DNA of 64,000 nucleotides from G020354785 sp964521285 (GTDB taxonomy: Bacteria > Bacteroidota > Bacteroidia > Bacteroidales > UBA10428): the NCBI GenBank assembly GCA_964521285.1, contig CAZFQS010000018.1, forward strand, positions 8,767 through 72,766, in the 5' to 3' direction. The first letter of the stretch is position 1. Each line of letters begins with the position of its first letter. Shown here one piece after another: positions 9,106 to 18,220 of the stretch. The notes below the pieces were generated by a model, which was given only the letters and a program-made list of their open reading frames with translations, was not told the origin of the DNA and made no database searches. A program made the translations under genes and the position numbers.

Positions 9106-10557
9106 ATGGAAAAACATCGCTTAATTCCTAAAGGCATAGCGTTGCCTTTTATTCTTCTTACATCATTGTTTTTTGCCTGGGGCATACCCAATAATCTTAC
9201 GGATACCATGCTTGCTGCTTTTAAAAGGATCATGAGTTTATCCGATACCAAAACAGCATGGATACAGGTAGTCTGCTACCTGCTCGGATATGGATGCTTT
9301 GCCATACCGGGCGCATTGTTCATAAAGAAGTATACCTATAAATCGGGAGTGATGCTGGGTCTTGGGTTGTATGCACTGGGCGCATTTTTGTTCTATCCTG
9401 CCATGCTGACTTCTGAAGGAAGCATAAACCTTAGTTTCATGATGTACCTGTCCGCCATATTGATCCTTTTTGCGGGACTTTCTGTTCTTGAGACTTCAGC
9501 TAACTCATATGTTTGTGCTATCGGTGCGGAGCAAACTGCCACGCGGCGTCTGAACCTTTCCCAGTCATTCAATCCTTTTGGTGCTATTACAGGAGTGGTG
9601 ATCAGCCAGGTATTTATCCTTTCCCATTTGAATACCATGACAGCTGCGGAAAGGGCTGCTATCCCCGCAGAAGAATTGACCCGGATTCAGGGCGCTGAGT
9701 TAAATGCGGTCACAATAACCTATATGGCTCTGGGTTTGGTAATGGTTGTTCTTCTGCTTGCGATATTTTTTACCAGAATGCCCAACCTGAAAGAGGATGA
9801 TAAAAAACTTGATTTTTCAGGGACATTTCGCAGGTTAATTAAAAACAAAAACTATGTATGGGCTGTTACCGCTCAGTTTTTTTATGTGGGAGCCCAGATT
9901 GCAGTCTGGTCATTCATAATCAGATACACCATGCAGCAACTTCAGTTCGATGCCATAGTTGCACAACTGGGGAACCCGGTCACATCAGAAGAGATTATAT
10001 CTGCACTAAGAAAGGTTGAACCCATTGCCGCGGGATTTTATAATGTTTGTGAATGGATCGGACTTGATGTCCTGCTTCCCAGAACATCTGAGCAGGCCGG
10101 AGCTACCTATTATATCATGTCACTGATTGATTTTGTGTTGGGAAGGTTTATATGCACTGGTCTGATGAAAATAGTGAAACCCCGGAATCTATTGACAGCC
10201 CTTGCCTTGATTGCAGTCGCATGCTGTCTGACATCCATCTACGCACAGGGATTCATAGGAGTATACACACTGGTAGCTGTTTCAGGGTGTATGTCCCTGA
10301 TGTTTCCAACCATTTATAGTCTGGGGATTGCCGGGCTGAAGGATGACACAAAAATTGGGGGTGCCGGAATGATAGTGGCAATTGCAGGTGCAGCATTCCT
10401 GACGCAATTACAGGGCATAGTCTCAGACCAGTCCGGCAGCATTAAATTTGCTTACTGGGTACCCACTGTTGCATTTCTGGTAATCTCATATTATGCGGGT
10501 GTTGTTAGTAGAAAACAGAAATCTGTTATACTTGATCAAGAAAGTAATAGTCATTAA
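9106..10557 (+). CDS. fucP: L-fucose:H+ symporter-type MFS permease
   Basis: An inner-membrane sugar/proton symporter of 483 residues with 12 predicted helices, started at the ATG at 9106. It carries the FucP hallmarks: SLFFAWGIPNNLTDTML with the helix 1 Asp (equivalent of E. coli D46), the LETSANSYV motif in helix 4 with its Glu, and RLNLSQSFNPFGAI. A long loop near residues 290-330 (QLGNPVTSEEIISALRKVEP) separates the halves, as in Bacteroidota FucP proteins. The gene stands alone, about 20 kb from fucI/fucK, which have no transporter of their own, so it is the best candidate fucose importer. FucP relatives also carry other sugars, so the substrate is inferred. Confidence 0.82.
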   Translation: MEKHRLIPKGIALPFILLTSLFFAWGIPNNLTDTMLAAFKRIMSLSDTKTAWIQVVCYLLGYGCFAIPGALFIKKYTYKSGVMLGLGLYALGAFLFYPAMLTSEGSINLSFMMYLSAILILFAGLSVLETSANSYVCAIGAEQTATRRLNLSQSFNPFGAITGVVISQVFILSHLNTMTAAERAAIPAEELTRIQGAELNAVTITYMALGLVMVVLLLAIFFTRMPNLKEDDKKLDFSGTFRRLIKNKNYVWAVTAQFFYVGAQIAVWSFIIRYTMQQLQFDAIVAQLGNPVTSEEIISALRKVEPIAAGFYNVCEWIGLDVLLPRTSEQAGATYYIMSLIDFVLGRFICTGLMKIVKPRNLLTALALIAVACCLTSIYAQGFIGVYTLVAVSGCMSLMFPTIYSLGIAGLKDDTKIGGAGMIVAIAGAAFLTQLQGIVSDQSGSIKFAYWVPTVAFLVISYYAGVVSRKQKSVILDQESNSH

Positions 10558-10645
10558 ATAAAGCTATTTGAGTGAAAGACATTCTTTATTTTACTAATGC
10601 CATTGATTTGGTTATTACCTGGTTGCCTGCCGCCCAGAAAGATTA

Positions 10646-13600
10646 TTACTCCACAACTACTTTCCTCATCCAGATACCTTTATCAGTAGTTAACTCCAGA
10701 AGATAAACACCCGGACTTATATCACCCCTATGAATTTCAACAGGAGTTTTTGAAATCGGATTCATTATTCTTATAACATTACCTGTTATATCAATAATTT
10801 TTATCGTATATATTTTTTCTGTTTCAGGAAAAGAAATGATCATTTTTTCACGGAATGGAACAGGATATAACAGTATGCTTGCTTCAGAGTATGCATCATT
10901 TATATTTTCAATCGGATTAATGGTAACATTTACCGTATCGCTGTTTTTACAACCGTTTTCATCGATAACTTCTGCCCAGTATGTCCCCTGCTGGTTTACT
11001 TCCAGGAATCGTTCAGTTGAATTGTCATTCCATAAATAAGAATACCATTCTCCCGCATCCAGAACTGTTGTATATCCTTCATTTAATAAAATATTTTCTC
11101 CCAAATCAATAGCGGGTAATGGATTTACATATACCCGGAAATTTGCCGAATCACTACCACAATGATTTATAATAACATATTTATAGACAGCTTCATCGTC
11201 ATTTGTAACAGGGCTCAATACTAAAACAGAATCGGTATAACCACCAAGAATATCATTATTTTTATACCATTGATAAGTGAAAGGTGATGATCCATATGCC
11301 TGAACTAATATTACAGTATCTTCATATTCGCAAACATCAATATCAGCTTCATTACTTATTATCTGTGGTTCTTCATGAACTGTTACCGTTGCTGTCTGGC
11401 TAAACAGTGTATCAACAATATTTGAAACAATGCATTTGTATTCACCTTCGTCTTCTAATGTTACAGGATTAATTTTTAATTCTTTAGTGTTGGCATTTGG
11501 TATATTTATTTCATTCTTTTGCCACTGAATAGCAAACAGGTCTATCCCATCTATTTTTAAACTTACACTATCGCCATAACAGGCTATGCTATTTTCAGGT
11601 TGTTCAACTATTGCTATTGTATCCGAGATAAACTCATATGCTCCTATATCTATCCTTCCATGAAAAACTCTTGGATAGCCTTCAATATCATAAGGTGGTA
11701 AATTTAATCCTGTAGTATCAATAGTACCTGAATTAATGCAGGGTGATTCTAAGGATAAAGACCAATCAGCCTCCAATCCGTTATAATCAGCACCAACGCC
11801 AGAAGATGGAGCAATAAATATCGGATCAGTTACTTTATTTGTGCCTGATAAACTGAAATCATCGTCACTTACTATATCATTTTCGCTATTCCTGATCAGA
11901 CAATATTCAATCGAAAATTCATGAAACATGCTTTCCATAAAAATTTGATTCCCCGAATTTTCAGATTGATTATTCCAGATAATACAATTTTTTAAAACAG
12001 AATTACCATTTAAATGTAATCCCCCTCCATTATTATTTGAATAATTATTTGTTATTGTATTATTAAGCAATATCGTAGTACCAACATTTGTATAAAAACC
12101 TCCACTGCCATGTCCAGTGCAACTATTGTTACTAATAATATTATTGACTATTAAAGAATTGCCGATATTACAAATACCTGCAGCATAACCAATAGATATA
12201 TTATTGGTTATAAAATTATTAATAATTAAATTGTTTTCGCGTACATAAACTCCTCCGCCATCTCTTGCACGGTTATTGTATATTATATTACCTGCTAATG
12301 TATTATTAGCACCAGTTATTGAGATAGCCCCTGTATTGGAACCTTTTAGATTATTATTCCTTACTATACTCTTTGATATTACTATATGTTCATCCTCTAT
12401 ACTAATAGCGCCAGGAGTTGAATTACAATATTCAACAATACAATCAGATAACCGGGAACTGGAAGACTCTCCGTACTTTCTAAATTTTATGCCTTTCCAG
12501 CCTTCAAATGTGTTATTGTAAAATCCAGATGTGTCTTTTGCAGTAAATAATATTCGATCTGAATTTGTTCCAATTGCTTCTATTTTCCCAAATATTTCAA
12601 GCACAGTATAGTCTTCAAATAAAACAACAGTTCCTGGATTTACAGTTAATTGAGCATTTTCATCAACAAGAACGTCACATGCAACAATAATGGTATCTAA
12701 GTTCCATACCCTATCATTTTTAATAATTCCGCATTGGACATTTCCAACATATACCATGAATGTATCAATATCAAAATACCCCTGTCCATCTTCAATTTTT
12801 ACAATAACAGTAGAGTTACCTTCCCATCCTTCTTCAGGGATTAATAAATATGTTGAACCGGGATTATTTCCAGAAAGCTCTGATATGATGACATTTGAAT
12901 CACTACTTGCAATACTTAAAGTATGCAATTCATCCGGATCATTCCCTATATACCAGACCTGCAATTCTTCCATCGAAGATTTTAAAAGATATTGATCAGA
13001 AGTTGGTGTTAATAAAGGAGCTCTTCCCCTTGGTTCTCCCTGAAACTCGTAAGCCCCAATATCGATTCTTTTATCCAAACCATCATAAATTCTTGGATTC
13101 CCATCCAAATCAAATTCTGATATATCGAATTCTGCTGGTTTAATTATTCCTGCATTTATACAAAGAGAACTATCGGAAAGCCGGAAATTAAAATTGGAAG
13201 TATCAATAAAATAAGGATCGAAATTAAAACTATTGTTTATACCATTATTATTAAAAAGATTTGATCCTTCTAAATCATTCAATCCTTCTATATTGCAATT
13301 TTGTATTGTTAAAGAACTCTTACCCTTGTTAACATCTACAAATCCAATATTATTATTTCCGTTATTTCTGACAATATTATTATACATTTGTACTATACTA
13401 GGGCCTAACTTAATACCTCCGCCAACGTCTGCTTTATTATTAACAACAGTATTATTGCTTATAATAACTCCTGATGAATAAGAAAGTGAAATACCTGAGC
13501 CATCATTATTATATATCAGGTTATTCGTAACAGTGGAAGGTCTCTTAAAACTTGTAAATCCTAATTGTATTCCATCTCCTTTATTATTGAATATCTGATT

Positions 13601-14557
13601 GTTTATTATATCAATGAAGTAATCCGTTGACGCACATATGGCAGTGCCTTCATTATCATGAATTATACTGTTAACCACAGAGAGACTACCTTCACCTGTA
13701 GTAATAACAGAAACTGCTTTATTATGGTGAATTATACTGTTATAAACACTTACACCGCCTAGATAAGATGAAGATATAATACAATCTCCTTGATTATGGT
13801 GAATTATACTGTTTTTAATAATCCCATCATAAAAAACAGATATAAACCAATTTCCTTTATTATGGTGTATGTTACAGTTTTCAATTCTAGCAGAACTACT
13901 ATATCTTGGAATACAAGAATAGTAGGTATTGTATTCAATTGTACAACTATCAAAAAAATGATAATAATCAACTGCACCACTTATTGATCCACAATTATTT
14001 CCAATAAAATTGCAATTTCTTGCTCTATTAAATATTAAATGGTCTTTTATATAATTATATCTATACGTACATCTTTCAACTACTACTGGTTCCCCAAAGC
14101 AATCGTGTTCATATTTATGATCAAATACCTGCTTGCCGTATTCAAAAATACAATATTCAAATTTACGTTTCTGCATTTCATCACAACTACCGAAACCAGA
14201 CTCTGCAAAATCCCATCCGCCATCAGTAGTGGATAAATCATGAAGGCCTGTGGTATCATTAATGGTAAACAATATGGAATCGGTTTTTGTACCTACTGCA
14301 TATATTGAATCTGCTAAAATACTGTAATACCCCTGGAATTCAACATATGTTCCGGGTTCAATTGTAAGTGTGCCATTTACAGTTATATCGCCCGTTACTT
14401 TTACTGTATCGGCGCTCCAGGTTGTATCTCCGGGAATAGGCCCCTGAATATAAATTGTTGACTGACCCGAAATTATTGAAAGGAAAAGATTTAAAAATAT
14501 TGGGGCAATAAGAAAAATAATACAGTTTTTCCGTAGTCTAATTTTCAGGCTCATCAT
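10646..14557 (-). CDS. Giant secreted beta-helix protein with Ig-like repeats and T9SS domain
   Basis: A 1303-residue exported protein with a signal-anchor-like N-terminus (CIIFLIAPIFLNLFLSIISG). Two right-handed parallel beta-helix blocks are visible. The first (residues 55-500) is rich in N-x-I-x-x-N-x-G ladders such as NSIIHHNKG, and the second lies at about 640-990 (NNFITNN, IVNNIISNNSC). Each ends in the choice-of-anchor-like phrase GYPRVFHGRIDIGAYEF or GNPRIYDGLDKRIDIGAYEF. They are followed by two or three Ig-like domains (EDEGEYKCIVSN) and a T9SS C-terminal domain (ILLYPVPFREKMIISFPE ... GVYLLELTTDKG). Such beta-helix folds often bind or cleave uronate-rich polysaccharides, but no lyase or hydrolase residues can be assigned, so the enzymatic role is open. 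ATGs at 14557 and 14554 are both possible starts. Confidence 0.88.
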   Translation of the reverse strand: MMSLKIRLRKNCIIFLIAPIFLNLFLSIISGQSTIYIQGPIPGDTTWSADTVKVTGDITVNGTLTIEPGTYVEFQGYYSILADSIYAVGTKTDSILFTINDTTGLHDLSTTDGGWDFAESGFGSCDEMQKRKFEYCIFEYGKQVFDHKYEHDCFGEPVVVERCTYRYNYIKDHLIFNRARNCNFIGNNCGSISGAVDYYHFFDSCTIEYNTYYSCIPRYSSSARIENCNIHHNKGNWFISVFYDGIIKNSIIHHNQGDCIISSSYLGGVSVYNSIIHHNKAVSVITTGEGSLSVVNSIIHDNEGTAICASTDYFIDIINNQIFNNKGDGIQLGFTSFKRPSTVTNNLIYNNDGSGISLSYSSGVIISNNTVVNNKADVGGGIKLGPSIVQMYNNIVRNNGNNNIGFVDVNKGKSSLTIQNCNIEGLNDLEGSNLFNNNGINNSFNFDPYFIDTSNFNFRLSDSSLCINAGIIKPAEFDISEFDLDGNPRIYDGLDKRIDIGAYEFQGEPRGRAPLLTPTSDQYLLKSSMEELQVWYIGNDPDELHTLSIASSDSNVIISELSGNNPGSTYLLIPEEGWEGNSTVIVKIEDGQGYFDIDTFMVYVGNVQCGIIKNDRVWNLDTIIVACDVLVDENAQLTVNPGTVVLFEDYTVLEIFGKIEAIGTNSDRILFTAKDTSGFYNNTFEGWKGIKFRKYGESSSSRLSDCIVEYCNSTPGAISIEDEHIVISKSIVRNNNLKGSNTGAISITGANNTLAGNIIYNNRARDGGGVYVRENNLIINNFITNNISIGYAAGICNIGNSLIVNNIISNNSCTGHGSGGFYTNVGTTILLNNTITNNYSNNNGGGLHLNGNSVLKNCIIWNNQSENSGNQIFMESMFHEFSIEYCLIRNSENDIVSDDDFSLSGTNKVTDPIFIAPSSGVGADYNGLEADWSLSLESPCINSGTIDTTGLNLPPYDIEGYPRVFHGRIDIGAYEFISDTIAIVEQPENSIACYGDSVSLKIDGIDLFAIQWQKNEINIPNANTKELKINPVTLEDEGEYKCIVSNIVDTLFSQTATVTVHEEPQIISNEADIDVCEYEDTVILVQAYGSSPFTYQWYKNNDILGGYTDSVLVLSPVTNDDEAVYKYVIINHCGSDSANFRVYVNPLPAIDLGENILLNEGYTTVLDAGEWYSYLWNDNSTERFLEVNQQGTYWAEVIDENGCKNSDTVNVTINPIENINDAYSEASILLYPVPFREKMIISFPETEKIYTIKIIDITGNVIRIMNPISKTPVEIHRGDISPGVYLLELTTDKGIWMRKVVVE
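13652..13880 (-). repeat. DNA-level repeats encoding beta-helix rungs
   Basis: Four copies of a roughly 21-bp unit (ATTATGGTGAATTATACTGTT and variants) start at 13652, 13721, 13793 and 13859, spaced 69, 72 and 66 bp, that is 23, 24 and 22 codons. They encode NSIIHHN-type rungs of the beta-helix. The copies at 13721 and 13793 are identical over 21 bp, which suggests recent rung duplication. Confidence 0.75.
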
Positions 14558-14699
14558 TTCAGTATTTTAAGTTACCAGTAACATTCAAAATAAGTTAACA
14601 AATTTCATACTCATTTTCGGGCCATATTTTATTAACTGCCTGATATTGTAGATGAACGTATTAAAATCATTGACAATAAAAATTGCAATTACTGAAATA

Positions 14700-15527
14700 C
14701 TATTTCTGAACAGGGTCTTTTACAAATTTAAGTTCATACCCGACTATCCTAAATAAAAACTTATAAACACCTTGAGTCCAGGATTTTTTTATTTCTAACC
14801 AGTCAAATATTATCCTGGTCCGGTAAATTATATTCTCATTTGATAACTCCAGGAAATATAAACCTGGTGGCAGATCTCCCCTTTTCAATTCATAGAATCC
14901 GGAAGTTATGTCTCCGTATATAATTATAACATTTCCGGTTATATCTTTAAGATACAGTGTATAGCTTTCATTCTCTTCATTTGGAAATTCTATAAATGCT
15001 GTCTGTTTAACGGGATTAGGCATTACAAGAATTTCATCACTATAATTGTGCTTTATGATGCCTGATTCGATTAAATCATTTATGTATATTTTAAATATTT
15101 TCTCGTAAAAAAGGTTAGCCGGACCGTCATCCACTGCCCTAATCCGGATACTATTTTCAGCAGTATTCTCAAAATCAAAAGAAACATCAGCGGTTAATTT
15201 ATTATTGATGATTTGAAAATTGTTATTATCAGTGTCGCCTTGCCCTGATACCAGGTAGAATGTGTGATTGTCACCCAAATCATAATCCAGCGCTGAAATA
15301 ATACCCACTTCAGTACCTTACGGTAGATTCTCATCTGCCCGGTTATTGCTCAGTATTATATCATAAGGTGCTCTGTTATTCCTGGGTTTGAAATACATAT
15401 TAGATAAAGAATACCTGAATTCTCTTTCAGGGCCGTCAATATTGATAATGTATTTCTCAGGCAGTTTAATACCTGCCTGGTAGTAAGTCTCATCGTAGGG
15501 ATAAGCCTGATCTGAATTATGGAGAAT
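14700..15527 (-). pseudogene. 5'-truncated relic of a cadherin-like T9SS surface protein
   Basis: On the minus strand one frame runs from 15527 to 14700, interrupted by TAA at 15318-15320 in the phrase AENLP-stop-GTEVGIISALD. Similar cadherin-type repeats read P-x-GTEVG without a break. Upstream, an in-frame TGA at 15528-15530 closes the frame and no start or signal peptide is present. The remainder holds a cadherin-like repeat (DNNNFQIINNKLTADVSFDFE) and a T9SS-type domain (EILVMPNPVKQTAFIEF ... GLYFLELSNENIIYRTRIIF). An atypical tail of about 35 residues (DWLEIKKSWTQGVYKFLF) follows where the domain should end, suggesting a further 3' frameshift. Its sorting domain resembles that of the beta-helix protein next to it. 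Confidence 0.75.
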
Positions 15528-15764
15528 TCAATGAGAAAAGAATTCTCCAGCCAAGCACAATTGAAAAGATGCTTGAGATCCAAAATCTGTCTTCCGGTTT
15601 ATCATATCTGTGGTGGAATTGCCTGGGTGATTGTATCGGACATAAGGGTGGAGGAACAGGTTTCAGTACATGGGCCGAGTGGCATATAGACAGCGATACT
15701 GGTATTTTGGCTTCAATCCATCCTTCCGGAATTATTCTTTTGATGCGTATATGCGGGATTTTCT
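15515..15764 (+). pseudogene. C-terminal fragment of a serine hydrolase (beta-lactamase/AmpC family)
   Basis: The plus strand from 15515 reads NYGEFNEKRILQPSTIEKMLEIQ, the usual RILSPETVELM-x-x-Q stretch of class C-type serine hydrolases, followed by IGHKGGGTGFSTWAEW, the GHGGGxPGFSS-like KTG-equivalent region. The catalytic SxxK and YxN parts are missing; the frame closes just upstream near 15470. After DSDTG the sequence continues more plausibly in the -1 frame (YWYFGFNPSFRNYSFDAYM), so a frameshift is likely. Its end overlaps the 3' end of the AraC gene on the other strand. Family assignment is by eye. Confidence 0.55.
15521..15548. repeat. Inverted repeat at the junction of two gene relics
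   Basis: GGAGAATTC (15521-15529) and GAATTCTCC (15540-15548) form a perfect 9-bp inverted repeat with a 10-nt loop. It sits exactly where the minus-strand relic loses its 5' part and the plus-strand relic begins, so it may mark the recombination point. Confidence 0.6.
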
Positions 15765-16628
15765 GAAATCAGATGGTGAATGCCCTGTTTTTTCCTTAAA
15801 AGACTTTGAAAAGTAATATATATTTTCAAAACCTGTTTCAAAAGCAATGTTCTGTATTGAAGATGATGTGTTCAGCAGCAGATCCTGTGCCCGCTTTGTT
15901 TTGAGCTGAAGGTAGTATTGCTTGGGTGAAATTCCTGTATATTCCTTAAATCTTTTGCGGAACAGTGAATAGCTGATATTAAGTCTCATGGCAATTTCTT
16001 TAAAGTTTACAGGTGAGTTTATATTTTCATTCAGAAGTGCACGTGCTTTATTAATTTTTTCCTCAATAGGTTTCCCTAAAAAGTTTCTGCTCCTGAATGA
16101 AAATTGAATCTGTCCCAGTACCTGGAGTACAAGTCCGGTTATAATCTGCTGGTATCCGGGTTTTTCTTCTTTGCCAAAAGAGATAATTTCTTCAAACAAG
16201 GACTGTATAGGAAGGATATTCTTAAGATAAACCACAGGCTCTTCAAGGCTGAAAAAACTGCCGGAAATTATATTGTCTGCAAACTTGCCGTTAAATCCAA
16301 TCCAATACTCTTCCCAGCCTGTGCTTGTTAAGGGCCGGTAGCGATGCCATTCATGAGGATACAATAAGTATAATGTGCCTGGAATTAGCTCGTATTTTCC
16401 CCCGTGCCTGGACTCAAAAATGCCTTTTCCTTTTGAAATAAAAAGCAACTGGTATTCCTTAAGGAAGCGTCCTTTTTCCCACTTAAAATAGTGTGATGCA
16501 GGATGATGTTTGTAGGGATATTCAGTACCTGCAGGCACGACAGAATTTCCGACATTTTCAATGTAAAATCCTGAGTCTATGTCGTTCTTTGAATTTACGA
16601 AATATTTAAAAAACTCATTTTTTCCCAT
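15732..16628 (-). CDS. AraC-family regulator, probable L-rhamnose operon activator
   Basis: A 298-residue transcription factor. Residues 1-160 form an AraC-type cupin sensor (GKYELIPGTLYLLYPHEWHRYRP), and the C-terminal 100 residues hold two helix-turn-helix motifs (FKEIAMRLNISYSLFRKRFKEYTGISPKQYYLQLK and IQNIAFETGFENIYYFSKSFKEKTGHSPSDFR). It is transcribed divergently from rhaT with 172 bp between the starts, the usual place for an activator of the neighbouring operon. In Bacteroides thetaiotaomicron the rhamnose operon is also run by an AraC-family protein, so the role is likely here. No inverted or direct repeat could be picked out as its operator in the AT-rich gap. Its 3' end overlaps a decayed hydrolase fragment on the other strand. 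Confidence 0.9.
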   Translation of the reverse strand: MGKNEFFKYFVNSKNDIDSGFYIENVGNSVVPAGTEYPYKHHPASHYFKWEKGRFLKEYQLLFISKGKGIFESRHGGKYELIPGTLYLLYPHEWHRYRPLTSTGWEEYWIGFNGKFADNIISGSFFSLEEPVVYLKNILPIQSLFEEIISFGKEEKPGYQQIITGLVLQVLGQIQFSFRSRNFLGKPIEEKINKARALLNENINSPVNFKEIAMRLNISYSLFRKRFKEYTGISPKQYYLQLKTKRAQDLLLNTSSSIQNIAFETGFENIYYFSKSFKEKTGHSPSDFRKSRIYASKE

Positions 16629-16800
16629 TTCTTATAAATCATTTATCATTTTTTACAAATATTCATTATAAAAATAATATAAATTAGCTTCTATTATCAT
16701 AATTTCAATTATTTATTATATAAGGAACTAATTATCAAATAGTATAAATATCTGATAATCTAAGTTGTTAAAAAGAACATAACATTAAACCTGATTAAAT

Positions 16801-17835
16801 ATGGAACCGAAACCTTTACTGGGAATTTTACTGATTGCTGTTGGAAGCATAGGAGCAGCAAGCTTCTATGTTCCTTTTAAAAAAGTAAAAAAATGGGCAT
16901 GGGAGTCTTACTGGATTACACAGGGACTTGCAGCCTGGATAATTGCACCATGGCTGTTTGCATTATTAACAGTGCCGGATGGAACACTCATGCAGATCAT
17001 TTCTGATGCCCCGTCTTCTTCAAAATGGTGGGCTATATTCTTTGGAGTACTCTGGGGAGTAGGGGGACTGACATTCGGATTAAGTATCCGATATTTAGGA
17101 GTTGCGCTGGGGCAAAGTGTTGCACTTGGATTCTGCGCAGCTTTTGGAACTTTGATTCCGCCTGTAGTAGCAGGTGAAAATCTTTTCAGTTCTGCTTCGG
17201 GTATATTAATGCTTGTTGGAGTGGCTATCTGTGTTGCTGGTATTGCAATTATCGGCTATGCAGGAGCATTAAAAAATAAGAATCTGAGTGAAGAAGAAAG
17301 AAGAAAAGCAGTAAAAGAATTTGCACTGAAGAAAGGACTGATAATAGCCGTATTTGCCGGCATTATGAGTGCCTGTTTCAGTTACGGGATTGAGTTGGGT
17401 AAACCAATAGCAGATGCAGCAAAGAATCTGGGGACAAATCCGCTTTATCAGACTAATCCTGTACTAATATTTATTTTGCTTGGAGGATTCTTCACTAATT
17501 TCGTTTATTGTGTCTTTCTGAACATTAAAAACGGAACAGCTAAAGATTATATATCAGGAGGGGGCGGCATTTTTTTCAATAACCTTCTGTTTACATTTCT
17601 TGCGGGTTTTTTATGGTTCATGCAATTCCAGTTTTTTGGGATGGGCAAAAGCCAGTTGCCGTTAAGCATGTCGGTTTTTGCGTGGAGTATTCTTATGGCT
17701 TTAAATATAGCATTCAGTAATATATGGGGAATATTTCTGAAGGAATGGAAAGGCACCGGAACAAAGACAATAGTAATACTGATAATTGGTATAGTTATAC
17801 TGATATTGTCAACCTTTGTTGTTAATCTTAAATGA
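16801..17835 (+). CDS. rhaT: L-rhamnose:H+ symporter RhaT
   Basis: A 344-residue inner-membrane transporter with ten hydrophobic helices. Its N-terminus (GAASFYVPFKKVKKWAWESYW) is very close to the E. coli RhaT signature ACFYAPFKKVKKWSWE. Other shared stretches are LWGVGGLTFGLSIRYLGVALGQSVALG, KKGLIIAVFAGIMSACFSYGIELGKPI and FLKEWKGTGTKTIVILIIG. It is the first gene of the rhamnose operon, 48 bp before rhaM and divergent from the AraC regulator. It brings L-rhamnose into the cytoplasm with a proton. Confidence 0.95.
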   Translation: MEPKPLLGILLIAVGSIGAASFYVPFKKVKKWAWESYWITQGLAAWIIAPWLFALLTVPDGTLMQIISDAPSSSKWWAIFFGVLWGVGGLTFGLSIRYLGVALGQSVALGFCAAFGTLIPPVVAGENLFSSASGILMLVGVAICVAGIAIIGYAGALKNKNLSEEERRKAVKEFALKKGLIIAVFAGIMSACFSYGIELGKPIADAAKNLGTNPLYQTNPVLIFILLGGFFTNFVYCVFLNIKNGTAKDYISGGGGIFFNNLLFTFLAGFLWFMQFQFFGMGKSQLPLSMSVFAWSILMALNIAFSNIWGIFLKEWKGTGTKTIVILIIGIVILILSTFVVNLK

Positions 17836-17883
17836 TAATTGAAATTTATTAAAGTAAATAATAACCATTAATCACATAACAAA

Positions 17884-18198
17884 ATGAAAAGATTTGGATT
17901 TAAAATGAAACTAAAACCGGGGTTCAAAGAAGAATATAGAAAAAGACATTCTGAAATCTGGCCTGAACTAAAAGAACTTCTGAAAAAGTCAGGTATATCT
18001 GATTACTCTATTTTTCTTGATGAAGAAACAAATATACTTTTTGCAGTGCAAAAACAGTCAGGTCAAGAGTCTTCACAGGACCTGGGCAAGACCGCCATAG
18101 TGCAGAAATGGTGGGCATATATGGCAGATATCATGGATACTAATCCCGATAATTCACCGGTAACAATAGCACTTGAAGAAGTGTTTTATATGGAATAA
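17884..18198 (+). CDS. rhaM: L-rhamnose mutarotase
   Basis: A 104-residue cytoplasmic protein that interconverts the alpha and beta anomers of L-rhamnose, feeding the isomerase the correct form. The family pattern is clear: MKRFGFKMKLKPGFKEEYRKRHSEIWPEL at the start with the catalytic His region, GISDYSIFLDEETNILFA in the middle, and KWWAYMADIMDTNPDNSP near the end. The length matches E. coli RhaM (104). It sits between rhaT and rhaA, 22 bp before the latter. Confidence 0.95.
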   Translation: MKRFGFKMKLKPGFKEEYRKRHSEIWPELKELLKKSGISDYSIFLDEETNILFAVQKQSGQESSQDLGKTAIVQKWWAYMADIMDTNPDNSPVTIALEEVFYME

Positions 18199-18220
18199 TT
18201 AATCAAAAAAAATTAATAAA

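Noticed and set aside
12276..13987. Several 65-101-codon plus-strand frames opposite the beta-helix gene
   Set aside because: They are antisense shadows of the repetitive Asn/Ile-rich beta-helix codons and lack ribosome sites or recognisable domains.
15356..15583. 75-codon open frame on the minus strand at the relic junction
   Set aside because: Its sequence is Cys/Leu/Ile-rich with no family resemblance. The frame reading AYPYDETYYQAG...NNRAPYD in the same DNA is the protein-like one.
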